A stretch of DNA of 64,000 nt from Gemmatimonadaceae bacterium (GTDB lineage: Bacteria > Gemmatimonadota > Gemmatimonadetes > Gemmatimonadales > Gemmatimonadaceae), in contig JABFXC010000022.1 of assembly GCA_013361935.1 (NCBI GenBank), positions 1 to 64,000 on the forward strand, given 5' to 3'. Positions 21,825 to 29,391 of this stretch are shown here, one piece after another (position 1 is the stretch's first letter; each line of letters begins with the position of its first letter). The translations under genes and the position numbers were made by a program. Under the pieces are notes generated by a model. It saw nothing but the letters and a program-made list of their open reading frames with translations. It was not told the DNA's origin and did not search any database.

Positions 21825-24355
21825 GGGAAGGGGCGCGCCAGGCGCTGGGGCGAGCGGGGCTGACGATCGCCCTGCTCGTCGTGCCCGCGCGCCACGCCGC
21901 CGCGCAGAGCCCTCGCTGCTCGCAGGTCGACACCGTTCCGCCGGTCCCGGCCCGCGGATGGGCGCCGCCGCTCGACCGCCCGGTGTCGATCCAGGCGCGC
22001 GACGTCGCGCTGCGCGACATCCTCGACCGCCTCGCGGTCGCCGCGGCGGTGCGCCTCTCCTACAGCCCCGACCTGCTGCCGCTCGACCGCCGCATTTGTG
22101 CCGCGTTCTTCGACGTCGCGCTCGGCGGCGCGCTCTCCGAGCTCCTCGCCGGCACCGGGGTCGAGGCGCGCGTCGTAGCCGGCGAGCAGGTGGTGCTCGC
22201 GCCGCTCGCCGGACGCGAGACCCCCGGCGTCGCCCGCAGCACCGCGGTGCTCGAGCAGGTCGTGGTCACCGGCAGCGCCGCCGGCGCCCCCGAGCGCTCG
22301 CTGCCCATCGGACTCACGGTGATCTCCGGCGCCGAGCTCCGGGGGCGCGCCGCGAACGGCGCCGCGTCGGAGACCTTCAACGGCGCCGTCCCCGGCGTCT
22401 GGCTCTGGAACGAGGCGCCGACGACCCTCCTCGCGCACTACGCGAGCATCCGCGGCGCGAGCTCCTTCGGCGTGAGCTACCCGAAGGTCTACATCGACGG
22501 GATCGAGATGGCCAGCCCGCTCCTCCTCTCGCGCGTCGACCCGGAGATGATCGAGCGGATCGAGGTGATCCGCGGGCCGCAGGGCGCGGCGCTCTACGGC
22601 ACCGACGCGATCAGCGGCGTCGTCAACATCGTCACGCGCACGGCGGGCGCCGCGCCCGGCGCCCCGCGATTCGGGGGGCATGCGAGCTTCGGCGTCGCGG
22701 GGAGCGACTACGTCGCGCGGCCGCCGGTGACGCAGGAGTACGGCGGGACCTTCCGCGCCGGCGCGAGCACGCGGGCGGTGACGTTAGGCCTCACGGCCGG
22801 CGGCACCGGCGCGTACGTCCCCGGCGCCTTCGACCGCCACCTCGGCGCGACGGCGAGCACGCGCTTCGTCGGCGCGAAGACCATCCTCACCGGCACGGCG
22901 CGCCTCCAGCTCGCCGACGCCGTCGTTCCCGAGAGCCCGATCCTCCTCGACTCGCTCCCCGGCTCGCTCGACCGCGCGCCGCGCCAGCGCGCGGGCCAGT
23001 ACACCGCCGGCGCGACGATGCGCGCTATGCAGAGCGAGCGCGTCACCCACACCCTCGTCCTCGGCGTCGACGGCTACCGCCTGCGCGGCGTGGGGCTCGA
23101 TGGGATGGCGATCCCCTCCGCGGCCGACTCCGCGCTCCGCGCCGCGAACGGCGGCGCCGATCGCGCCACCCTACGCGTCGGCACGACGCGGCTCGGCGGA
23201 AACGATCTCGTCTCGACGAGCCTCACCTTCGCCGTCGAGGAATCGGTGCTCCGCTCGGAGACGAGCGGGCTGCTCGCCCCGCCGGACACCGCCTCCAGCG
23301 GGAGCGGGTCGAGCGGTCCCGGTCCCGGGGGCGGCGGCTCCGACGATCGCGAGCACCGCGGCGAGGGCTCGGGGGTCGCGTGGCGCAGCAACACCGGAAT
23401 CATCGCGCAGGGGACCGCGGCGCTCGTGGGAATCGCGTACTTCACCGGCGGCGTCCGGCTCGAGCAGAACGCTGGCTTCCTCGGCGCCCCGCGCTGGAGC
23501 GCGCTTCCGATGCTCGGCATGTCGCTCGTCGGCGGGGGCGACGGAGTGACGGTGAAGGTGCGCACCGCGTACGGCCGCGGCATCCGTCCCGCGCGCAACG
23601 CGTCGCGCGAGAGCACCTGGGGCGGCGACGATCCCGTGCGACGCGCCCTCGCTCCCGAGTCGCAGTCGGGCATCGAGCTCGGCGCCGACCTCTACTTCGG
23701 GCGCGTCGCCGCCATCCGCGTCACGCGCTTCGATCAGACCGCGTCGGACCTCATCCAGCCCGTCGCCCGCTACTACGCCGGGCGCAGCGACGGCGGTCCC
23801 GGCGCGCATCGCGTCGACTACGAGCTGCAGAACGTCGGGCGCATCCTCAATCGCGGCTGGGAGCTCGAGGGGTCGCTGGCCCGCGGAGCGCTCGCCCTGA
23901 GCGGCACCTTCACACAGACGATGAGCACCGTCCAGCGGATCGACAGCTCGCGCTACACCGGCGACCTGTTCAACGGCGCCCGCGTGCTCGAGGTGCCGCG
24001 CTTCACGGCGAGCCTGCAGGGTTCGTGGAGCGCCGCCGGGCGGAGCGCCTCCATCGGCGCGACGAGCGTCGCCGACTGGATCGACTACGATCGCCTCGGC
24101 CTCGCCGCGGCCATCGTCGCGGACACGAGCTCCACGCCGAGCAGCCCCGCCGCGCTGCGCGCGCTCCTCCGCGCGCACTGGCGGCGCTATCCCGGCGTGA
24201 CGCGACTCCGCGCCTCGATGTCGCGCGACCTCGCCCGCGGCTACGCGATCGTTGTCACCGGCGAGAACCTGCTCGGCACCCAGACCGGCGAGCCCGACGA
24301 CATCACCATCGTCCCCGGACGGACCGTGCGCATCGGGGTGCGGAGGGCATTCTGA
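21821..24355 (+). CDS. TonB-dependent receptor with N-terminal STN signalling domain
   Basis: An 844-residue outer-membrane receptor. GTG 21821 overlaps the FecR stop (GTGA) and gives a signal peptide ending HAAAQS. An STN domain (about residues 45-125; VSIQARDVALRDILDRLAVAAAVRLSYSPDLLP) links the receptor to FecR. Next come LEQVVVTGSAAG (a TonB-box-like segment), the plug (SFGVSYPKVYIDGIEM, ERIEVIRGPQGAALYGTDAISGVVNIVTRT) and the barrel with a final aromatic segment RTVRIGVRRAF. An unusual Gly/Ser/Pro-rich loop (about residues 488-515) lies in what should be an extracellular loop. With the sigma and FecR genes it forms a FecIRA-like locus; the substrate, possibly a siderophore or glycan, is not readable. 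Confidence 0.93.
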   Translation: MREGARQALGRAGLTIALLVVPARHAAAQSPRCSQVDTVPPVPARGWAPPLDRPVSIQARDVALRDILDRLAVAAAVRLSYSPDLLPLDRRICAAFFDVALGGALSELLAGTGVEARVVAGEQVVLAPLAGRETPGVARSTAVLEQVVVTGSAAGAPERSLPIGLTVISGAELRGRAANGAASETFNGAVPGVWLWNEAPTTLLAHYASIRGASSFGVSYPKVYIDGIEMASPLLLSRVDPEMIERIEVIRGPQGAALYGTDAISGVVNIVTRTAGAAPGAPRFGGHASFGVAGSDYVARPPVTQEYGGTFRAGASTRAVTLGLTAGGTGAYVPGAFDRHLGATASTRFVGAKTILTGTARLQLADAVVPESPILLDSLPGSLDRAPRQRAGQYTAGATMRAMQSERVTHTLVLGVDGYRLRGVGLDGMAIPSAADSALRAANGGADRATLRVGTTRLGGNDLVSTSLTFAVEESVLRSETSGLLAPPDTASSGSGSSGPGPGGGGSDDREHRGEGSGVAWRSNTGIIAQGTAALVGIAYFTGGVRLEQNAGFLGAPRWSALPMLGMSLVGGGDGVTVKVRTAYGRGIRPARNASRESTWGGDDPVRRALAPESQSGIELGADLYFGRVAAIRVTRFDQTASDLIQPVARYYAGRSDGGPGAHRVDYELQNVGRILNRGWELEGSLARGALALSGTFTQTMSTVQRIDSSRYTGDLFNGARVLEVPRFTASLQGSWSAAGRSASIGATSVADWIDYDRLGLAAAIVADTSSTPSSPAALRALLRAHWRRYPGVTRLRASMSRDLARGYAIVVTGENLLGTQTGEPDDITIVPGRTVRIGVRRAF

Positions 24356-24376
24356 ACGACAGGGATCAGAAGCCAG

Positions 24377-24418
24377 GGTAAGGAACTGCGTCAACCGCAG
24401 TCGACGCAGTTCCTTACC
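24377..24418. repeat. Family B palindrome, copy 1
   Basis: GGTAAGGAACTGCGTC (24377-24392) is the exact reverse complement of GACGCAGTTCCTTACC (24403-24418), around a CAACCGCAGT loop. Outer CAGAAGCCAGGG and CCAGTGACCCC extend it weakly. It fills the gap between the convergent receptor and PDZ genes. Copies lie at 26816 and 33211. Confidence 0.75.
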
Positions 24419-24434
24419 AGTGACCCCCGACGCC

Positions 24435-25514
24435 CTACCGAGTGTCGAGCACCAGCGAGATCTCGCGCTTCCGTCTCAGCACGTCCATCGTCGACGCGCG
24501 CGCGCCGTTGCGCGCGGTGCGCAGGCGCTCGATCGTCGCCGGCTGATCGTTGACGCGGAGGATCACGTCGCCCGGGCGAATCGGATCCCACGACTCGTCG
24601 GCCTCGAGCACGAGCAGCCCCGACTCGCTTCCCTCGCCGAGCACGGGTACCAGCTCGTCGGCGACGGTGCTCAGGCTGATGCCGTCGAGCGTCTTCTGGC
24701 TCGCTGAGGCGCGCGCGCTTGGCCGATCGCCGGAGAGCTGGATGCTGCGCAGCCGCCGGCGAATCGCGCCGAGCTCCTGCTCGAGCGCGGTGAGCGAGTC
24801 GAGTGTCGAGCCCGCGTCCTCGCGCTGCTCGAGCTGGCGGATCTGCGCCTGCGCCGCGGCCACCGCGTCGACCGTGGTCGCCAGCGTCGGCGCCGCGGGC
24901 GACCCGGATGACGCGGCGGTCGATGCGGCCACCGGCACCGGAGCAGCCACCGTCACGCGCGCGCCATCGTCGTCGGAAGAAGCCACGCCGACCCCCGACC
25001 CCCGACCTCCGACCTCTGCAGTCTGGCCCCCGACCCCGCGCGGAGCCGCCACCGCGATCCGCGCGGTGACGGTGCGGAAGCGTCCGCCGCTGAACACGCG
25101 GAGCGCCACCTCGTCGCCGGGATCGAGCGTCGATAGCGCCCGCGCCGCGCGACGGATCGACGCGCCCCCCGCGTCGCGCTCGCCGATCGACTCCGGATCG
25201 ACGCGCAGGTCGATCGAGTTGATCGCGGCCACCCGGTTTCCCGCCTCGACCCCCGCGCGCTCGGCCGGCCCGTCCGCGGCCACCGCGCTGACGAGCGCGC
25301 CTAACGTGTCGCGGTCGGCCCCCGAGTAGGTGAGCGTGACGCCGAGCAGCACGCGCAGGTCCGCCGGCTGCGCGGCGGGCGTCTGCACGGCCGTCCGCGT
25401 CCGCGCGACCCGCGGCGTGTCGTCGTCGGCGGGGGCGTGGTCCTGCGCGAGAACGCGCCCCGCGCTCGCGAGCAGCACCATGCTCGCCGTGAGGAAGATC
25501 CTGTCGCGGCTCAT
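24435..25514 (-). CDS. Exported double-PDZ-domain protein with coiled coil
   Basis: A 359-residue secreted or periplasmic protein. ATG 25514 gives MSRDRIFLTASMVLLASAGRVLAQ as signal peptide. A first PDZ-like domain (about residues 55-145) contains LLGVTLTYSG, GPAERAGVEAGNRVAAINSIDLRV and VALRVFSGG. A glycine-rich linker (GVGGQTAEVGGRGSGVGV) is encoded by simple GTCGGGGG-type repeats. A coiled coil (about 220-265; AAQAQIRQLEQREDAGSTLDSLTALEQELGAIRRRLR) leads to a second PDZ (about 275-359; GLLVLEADESWDPIRPGDVILRVNDQPATIERL). No protease domain is present, so it is a scaffold or adaptor. The upstream NlpC-like gene stops inside this start codon (ATGA overlap), so the two are made together. Confidence 0.85.
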   Translation of the reverse strand: MSRDRIFLTASMVLLASAGRVLAQDHAPADDDTPRVARTRTAVQTPAAQPADLRVLLGVTLTYSGADRDTLGALVSAVAADGPAERAGVEAGNRVAAINSIDLRVDPESIGERDAGGASIRRAARALSTLDPGDEVALRVFSGGRFRTVTARIAVAAPRGVGGQTAEVGGRGSGVGVASSDDDGARVTVAAPVPVAASTAASSGSPAAPTLATTVDAVAAAQAQIRQLEQREDAGSTLDSLTALEQELGAIRRRLRSIQLSGDRPSARASASQKTLDGISLSTVADELVPVLGEGSESGLLVLEADESWDPIRPGDVILRVNDQPATIERLRTARNGARASTMDVLRRKREISLVLDTR

Positions 25515-26722
25515 CGGTCGTCTCCCTCCCCCTGCGGACGCGGTGCGCCGTCGCGCGTTCCCGCGTCCGAGATCACGCGGCGCGCGCTGACGAGGTGATC
25601 GGCGAACCACTGTCCACGCTCGCCCTCGCCGAGGACGTCGTATCGCACGCCGTTCCCACTCGCCGTCGAGTGGATGATCCTGTCGCGCCCCACGTAGATC
25701 GCGACGTGATCCACCGTCGAGCTGCGGTCGTTCGAGAAGAAGAGGAGATCGCCCGGGCGCAGCGACCCCGCGCGCGTGGGCACCTCGGTGCCGACCGTCG
25801 CCATCCCGTCGACGGTCGCGGGGAGCCGCAGCCCCTGCTCGCCGAAGACGAAGCGCACGAAGCCGGGCGCGTCGAATCCGGTGCGCGGGCTCGAGCCCCC
25901 CGTCGCGTACTGCGTCCCCACGTAGCCGTCGGCGAAGTCGACGATCCGCGACGCGAAGCGAGGGTCGAGCACGCGCTGCGCCGCCGCGTCATCGACGGGG
26001 CAGGGCGCTCGTTCGCAGGGGGCGCTCGCCGCCGGCGCGGGCGTCGCGACCACCACCTCCGGTGTCCGCTTCCGTCCGCCGAAGCTCACCGTGAGCCCGA
26101 CGCGGTACTGCAGCTTGTCCTGCCAGGCGGGCGCGAAGGCGCTGTCGCTCCGGAACGGCTGCCGGTAGCGCGCCTCGGCGCCGACCCCGAGCCAGCCGAG
26201 CAGCTCGTGATGCGCGCCCGCGCCCACGCTCCACGTCGCGTTCGACGTGTCCGCCGCGTTCGCCGGGCGGACGCCGTAGCCGCCCACTCCCGCGAACGCG
26301 TACGGCGAGAAGCCGAGGAGCAGCGCACGCAGCGCGGGAACGGGCCGCACCGGCGCGAAGACGAGATCGAGATCCGCCGACCACGCGCCGATCGACGGCA
26401 TCATCGACAGCCCGTCCTCGCGGTAGTAGCCGCGCGGCGACCCGCTCTCGCAGCCGTAATGGTGGCAGGTCGCCGCGTACGGCGAGCGGCTGGGAGCGGA
26501 GTCCTGGCCGCTCGTGAGGTTGAGCGCGCCGCTGACGCGCATCCCGACCGCGCCATGGTAGCTGCCGAAGGAGATCCCGCCCAGCAACGGGGTGGAGGGC
26601 GACTGCTGCCGGGAAGCGAAGATCTCGAACACCCCCGGTCCCTGCGCCATCAGCGGCGCCGCGGTCAGCGCCAGCGCGCCGACCATTCCCGCTGCCCCGC
26701 GGGAAACGACTCTCGATACCAT
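25511..26722 (-). CDS. NlpC/P60-fold protein lacking the catalytic cysteine, fused to a barrel-like N-terminal domain
   Basis: A 403-residue exported protein with signal peptide (GMVGALALTAAPLMAQ). Residues about 30-220 look like a small outer-membrane barrel: alternating aromatic strands, YAFAGVGGYGVRP, GVGAEARYRQPF and YRVGLTVSFGG. Residues about 250-385 match the NlpC/P60 peptidase fold: VGTQYATGGSSPRTGFDAPGFVRFVF, LRPGDLLFF and VDHVAIYVGRDRIIHS. In active enzymes the first segment reads G-x-D-C-S-G; here it is FDAPGF, so the nucleophilic Cys is Ala 285, while the His (H339) is kept. It should therefore bind a cell-wall peptide without cutting it. Its stop overlaps the start of the PDZ gene, suggesting a joint envelope scaffold. 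Confidence 0.83.
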   Translation of the reverse strand: MVSRVVSRGAAGMVGALALTAAPLMAQGPGVFEIFASRQQSPSTPLLGGISFGSYHGAVGMRVSGALNLTSGQDSAPSRSPYAATCHHYGCESGSPRGYYREDGLSMMPSIGAWSADLDLVFAPVRPVPALRALLLGFSPYAFAGVGGYGVRPANAADTSNATWSVGAGAHHELLGWLGVGAEARYRQPFRSDSAFAPAWQDKLQYRVGLTVSFGGRKRTPEVVVATPAPAASAPCERAPCPVDDAAAQRVLDPRFASRIVDFADGYVGTQYATGGSSPRTGFDAPGFVRFVFGEQGLRLPATVDGMATVGTEVPTRAGSLRPGDLLFFSNDRSSTVDHVAIYVGRDRIIHSTASGNGVRYDVLGEGERGQWFADHLVSARRVISDAGTRDGAPRPQGEGDDR

Positions 26723-26815
26723 CGACGGTCTCCGAAGCGAGTGAGTAGTGTCGCGCCAGCGCGCGTCTCACTTGCTCCGACACCTCGGACCGCTCGAGCC
26801 CCTACGCGGCAAAAA

Positions 26816-26878
26816 GGGTCAGGGGCCAGGTGGAAGGAGCTGCGGTTGACGCCGTTCCTCCCGTCTGGCCCCTGACCC
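26816..26878. repeat. Family B palindrome, copy 2
   Basis: GGGTCAGGGGCCAG (26816-26829) pairs exactly with CTGGCCCCTGACCC (26865-26878). The interior GGAAGGAGCTGCGGTTGACGCC is a divergent version of the core in copies 1 and 3. The gap is between two genes of the same direction, so it would end the receiver-like operon's upstream region or serve as a terminator. Confidence 0.7.
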
Positions 26879-26885
26879 CCGCGCG

Positions 26886-27290
26886 CTACGCGCGCATGTC
26901 CGTTCGCCGGTCCCGCTGCTGTTCCCGGCCGGTCACCCGCGCGCGCTCCTCGACGTGCTGCACGAGCGCGAAGAGCCGGTTCCGCTCGAGCGGGAGCACG
27001 AGCTCGGCGAGCACCGACCGGTAGGAGCCGGCGAAGGAGGTGGGCGAGTCGTTCGCGCCCCGATAGAGGAGGATCGCTCCCCCGGGCTGCACCGGGATGC
27101 GAAGCGCGCGCGCGTCGGCGCGGAGCGCGGCCTGCGCGACGATGCAGAGGAGCGGCGGCTCGTGCGAGGCGATGTCCATCGCCTCGGCGACGTCGCTCGT
27201 CAGGATCGCCCGGTGTCCGAGCGCGGTGAGCGATTGGACGAGGCCTTCCGTGAGCGCCTCGTTGATGCCGGTGAGAAGAATCGTCGCCAT
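26886..27290 (-). CDS. Response-regulator-receiver-like protein (degenerate)
   Basis: A 134-residue protein with the start of a receiver fold: MATILLTGINEALTEGLVQSLTALGHRAIL, then EAMDIASHEPPLLCIVA in the place where the phosphoacceptor Asp strand should be, and LPLERNRLFALVQHVEERA at the end. The usual acidic pair after strand 1 (DD or ED) and the phosphoacceptor Asp are not present: strand 3 reads LLCIVAQAAL. It is therefore probably a non-phosphorylated receiver-like adaptor. ATG 27290 is chosen because the fold begins there; ATG 27317 is also possible and would overlap the upstream gene. It is the last gene of the YggT/DUF167 run. Confidence 0.6.
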   Translation of the reverse strand: MATILLTGINEALTEGLVQSLTALGHRAILTSDVAEAMDIASHEPPLLCIVAQAALRADARALRIPVQPGGAILLYRGANDSPTSFAGSYRSVLAELVLPLERNRLFALVQHVEERARVTGREQQRDRRTDMRA

Positions 27291-27309
27291 TCGTGCTGCT
27301 CGAGTGTTG

Positions 27310-27603
27310 CTATCCATCGACCAGCCGCAGGACCGCGGCCGTGCTGACCCCTTCCACTTCCACCGTCTTCGCGCGCGAGCTCGCGCCGCTCGCGATCCGT
27401 ACCGCGCGGCGAGCGACGCCGAGTGACTCGGCGATCAGCTCGACCAGCGCCTCATTCGCCGCTCCGTCCACCGGCGGCGCGGCGAGGCGGACCTTCATCG
27501 CGTTCCCGTGCATCCCGACGATCTCGCTCCGCGACGCGCGCGGCTGCACGTGCACCGCGAACCGCACCGCGCCCTTCCCCTCGCGCACGGTGAGCGCGCT
27601 CAC
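27310..27603 (-). CDS. DUF167 (YggU) family protein
   Basis: A 97-residue protein. The signature is complete: VRFAVHVQPRASRSEIVGMHGNAMKVRLAAPPVDGAANEALVELIAESLGV and then VRIASGASSRAKTVEVEG. The start is GTG at 27603, which overlaps the YggT stop (GTGA), giving translational coupling. In many bacteria DUF167 follows a YggT gene, as here. Its biochemical function is not known; structures show a small alpha/beta fold that may bind nucleic acid or another protein. Confidence 0.9.
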   Translation of the reverse strand: MSALTVREGKGAVRFAVHVQPRASRSEIVGMHGNAMKVRLAAPPVDGAANEALVELIAESLGVARRAVRIASGASSRAKTVEVEGVSTAAVLRLVDG

Positions 27604-28193
27604 CGCAGCGTCGAGAGAATCAGCGCTTCCAGGACGCGAAGCGCAAGATAGGCGAGCAGGGGCGTGACGTCTATCATCCCCAGCGGGGGAATCACCCCGC
27701 GCAGCGGGCGAAGGATCGGCTCGCTGAGCGCGAACGACCAGCGCACCCACGGCGAGTACGGCGACACGCGCAGCCAGCTGGACACTACGCGCACGATCAG
27801 CGCGAGCTGCAGCAGCGCGAAGGTCCAGTGGATCAGCAGGTATGCGATTCCCCGCGGCCCCGCGCGCACCAGTGCGTCGAGCGTCGCGAGCTGGCCGAGC
27901 AGGAAGCGCAGCAGCGCCAGGACGACGAGCCCGCCGATCACCAGCGCGACGAGCATCCACCAGGGCGCCGTCTGCGGCATCCCCCCGGCGCGGACGACGC
28001 GCCGCTCCATCGGCACGAGCACCGGATCGATCACGCGGCGGAAGAACCGCGCGATCGGGTTGAAGGGGCTGATCCGCCGCGTCCGCACCAGCCAGTCCAC
28101 CAGCGCGACGACCGCGAGAACGGCCGCGGCGAAGAACAGCGCGCGGCCGAAGATGTCGATCGCCGTGGCGAAGGCGACGAGAAAGGTGTCCAC
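27600..28193 (-). CDS. YggT family integral membrane protein
   Basis: A 197-residue inner-membrane protein with two YggT repeats. The first (about residues 8-95) ends with ISPFNPIARFFRRVIDPVLVPMER and the second (about 110-195) with VRWSFALSEPILRPLRGVIPPLGMIDVTPLLAYLALRVLE. The S-x-P-[IL]-L-x-P-[LIV]-R pattern followed by P-x-x-G-x-x-D-x-[ST]-P is the family signature. YggT proteins are linked to osmotic homeostasis and to the cell division/membrane remodelling cluster of SepF-like genes. The start is uncertain: GTG 28193 begins directly before the first helix, while the longest frame uses TTG 28229. It is coupled to the DUF167 gene. Confidence 0.88.
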   Translation of the reverse strand: MDTFLVAFATAIDIFGRALFFAAAVLAVVALVDWLVRTRRISPFNPIARFFRRVIDPVLVPMERRVVRAGGMPQTAPWWMLVALVIGGLVVLALLRFLLGQLATLDALVRAGPRGIAYLLIHWTFALLQLALIVRVVSSWLRVSPYSPWVRWSFALSEPILRPLRGVIPPLGMIDVTPLLAYLALRVLEALILSTLR

Positions 28194-28309
28194 GCCGTGA
28201 AACTGGGGACGAGCGCCGCGGTGCTGCAAGTCCCCCGCCCGGAAAGCTCACGAATTCGCGTCGAGGGCGACGCCGTCGCGCTCGTCCCTCGCGGCAGTAT
28301 CTTCACCTC

Positions 28310-28786
28310 ATGAACTTCTGGCTCCTCAAATCCGAGCCGTCCGTCTTCTCCTTCGCCGATCTCCAGCGCGCCCCGGCGAGCACCACCAGCTGGGAGGGCG
28401 TTCGCAACTACGCCGCGCGGAACTTCCTTCGCGCGATGAAGACCGGCGACCGCGCGTTCTTCTACCACTCGAACGCCGAGCCTAACGCGATCGTCGGCAT
28501 CGTCGAGGTGGTGCGCGAGGCGTACCCCGATCCGGTGCAGTTCGTGAAGAAGAGCGACTACTACGACGCCCGATCGAAGCGCGAGGATCCGCTCTGGAGC
28601 ACCGTGGACGTGCGCGCGCTCGAGCCGTTCGCGCGACCGGTGACGCTGGCCGAGCTGCGCGGAGTCGCCGGGCTCGAGAAGATGGAGCTGCTGCGCAAGG
28701 GAAGCCGCCTCTCGGTCACGCCGGTCACCGCGGAGGAGTGGCGGATCGTCCGCGCCCTCGGCGGAGTCAGCGCGAGCGCGGGCTGA
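28310..28786 (+). CDS. EVE-domain protein
   Basis: A 158-residue protein with a PUA-like EVE domain over its full length: MNFWLLKSEPSVFSFADLQRAPASTTSWEGVRNYAARNFLRAMKTGDRAFFYHSNAEPNAIVG, then VEVVREAYPDP and VDVRALEPFARPVTLAELR. The opening WLLKSEP and the central W-[ED]-G-V-R-N-Y-x-A-R-N are the diagnostic motifs. EVE domains bind modified bases in nucleic acids, for example cytosine or thymine modifications. It converges with the RidA gene and overlaps it by 20 bases. The P-N pair at 28480 is encoded by a GCCTAAC motif. Confidence 0.93.
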   Translation: MNFWLLKSEPSVFSFADLQRAPASTTSWEGVRNYAARNFLRAMKTGDRAFFYHSNAEPNAIVGIVEVVREAYPDPVQFVKKSDYYDARSKREDPLWSTVDVRALEPFARPVTLAELRGVAGLEKMELLRKGSRLSVTPVTAEEWRIVRALGGVSASAG

Positions 28787-29165
28787 AGGCGTCGGCCTCG
28801 ATCTCGACGAGCATCGCCGGGTCGATCAGCCGCGAGACCTCGGCCATCGTCGCGGCGGGGCGTACCTCGCGGAAGAACTCGCCGTGCGCGCGGCCGTACT
28901 CCTCCCAGCGCGCGATGTCGGTGACGAACATCCGCGTCCGCACGACCTCGGCCATCGTCGCCCCGGCCTGGGCCAGCACCCGCTCGATCGCCCGCAGCGC
29001 CGCGACCGTCTGCGCGTAGGCGTCGCCCGGCGCCTCCACGCTGCCGTCCGCGCGCGCCGCCGTCGTTCCCGCGACGTGGATCCAGTCGCCGGCGCGCACC
29101 GCGCGCGAGTAGCCGACGATCGGCTCCCACTTTCCCCCGCTCGAGAACTTCTCGCGCTCGCTCAT
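28767..29165 (-). CDS. RidA family protein
   Basis: A 132-residue protein of the RidA/YjgF/UK114 family. ATG 29165 (MSEREKFSSGGKWEP) is used. Family features: IVGYSRAVRAGDWIHVAGTTA, VEAPGDAYAQTVAALRAIERVLAQAGATMAEVVRTRMFVTDI and LIDPAMLVEIEADAF. The conserved Arg (VVRTRMFV) and the final MLVEIEA segment place it near true RidA, which deaminates reactive enamine/imine intermediates made by PLP enzymes. An aminotransferase gene is divergent from it across about 225 bases, which fits such a role. The 3' end overlaps the EVE gene by 20 bases, tail to tail. Confidence 0.93.
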   Translation of the reverse strand: MSEREKFSSGGKWEPIVGYSRAVRAGDWIHVAGTTAARADGSVEAPGDAYAQTVAALRAIERVLAQAGATMAEVVRTRMFVTDIARWEEYGRAHGEFFREVRPAATMAEVSRLIDPAMLVEIEADAFSPRSR

Positions 29166-29192
29166 CGCCTCGCCCCGGAATCGCGTCTTTCC

Positions 29193-29221
29193 TTGACACC
29201 GCCGCCTGACCACCATACGAT
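29193..29221 (+). promoter_or_regulatory. Strong housekeeping-type promoter
   Basis: TTGACA at 29193-29198, a 17-base spacer, and TACGAT at 29216-29221. This is a near-consensus sigma-70 promoter in a window where such boxes are rare. The start point should lie near 29228. It drives the leader/small RNA ending at the terminator 29326-29352. Confidence 0.7.
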
Positions 29222-29262
29222 AATCACGGGAACTTCGTCGGACATGTCGAGAGGGCGCGATC

Positions 29263-29337
29263 ATGGTGCAGCAGGTGCCGGTGCAGGGAATTCATCGAGT
29301 CGGAGCGCCTCCGTCGTTTACAGTCGCCGCCTGTTGA
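29263..29337 (+). CDS. Possible leader peptide (24 codons)
   Basis: ATG 29263 has GAGAGGG about 8 bases upstream, and the frame (MVQQVPVQGIHRV... ending AAC) stops at TGA 29335-29337, inside the loop of the terminator. A ribosome stopping there would disturb the stem, as in attenuation systems. There is no run of one amino acid to mark the regulating signal. Could be chance. Confidence 0.3.
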   Translation: MVQQVPVQGIHRVGAPPSFTVAAC

Positions 29338-29352
29338 GGCGGCTTTTTTTTT
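29326..29352 (+). terminator. Intrinsic terminator 5' of the aminotransferase gene
   Basis: GCCGCC (29326-29331), loop TGTTGA, GGCGGC (29338-29343), then nine T (29344-29352). It is one of only two canonical stem-plus-T-run terminators seen in the window and lies only 39 bases before the aminotransferase start, on its coding strand. Confidence 0.85.
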
Positions 29353-29391
29353 GCCCACCGCCCGCGTCGCGCGGGAACCCGAGGAGAAGTC

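Larger units (their letters stand above)
29228..29352 (+). ncRNA. Putative leader RNA or small RNA of about 125 nt
   Basis: The expected transcript runs from the promoter at 29193-29221 to the intrinsic terminator at 29326-29352. It holds a small hairpin (CGGAG CGC CTCCG, 29301-29313) and a 24-codon open frame (29263-29337) whose stop sits in the terminator loop. It could be a stand-alone small RNA or an attenuator leader for the aminotransferase that starts 40 bases later. It does not match tRNA, 6S, SRP RNA or a riboswitch that I know. Confidence 0.45.

Noticed and set aside
21958-24381. An 807-codon plus-strand frame
   Set aside because: Extremely Arg-rich shadow of the STN-TonB receptor gene in another frame.
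28194-28229. TTG 28229 as start of the YggT gene
   Set aside because: No ribosome site, and the added residues are not hydrophobic; GTG 28193 sits right before the first helix.
29228-29352. tRNA, 6S or SRP RNA at the promoter-terminator unit
   Set aside because: No cloverleaf, no conserved SRP tetraloop segment, and no long 6S-like double helix with a central bubble.
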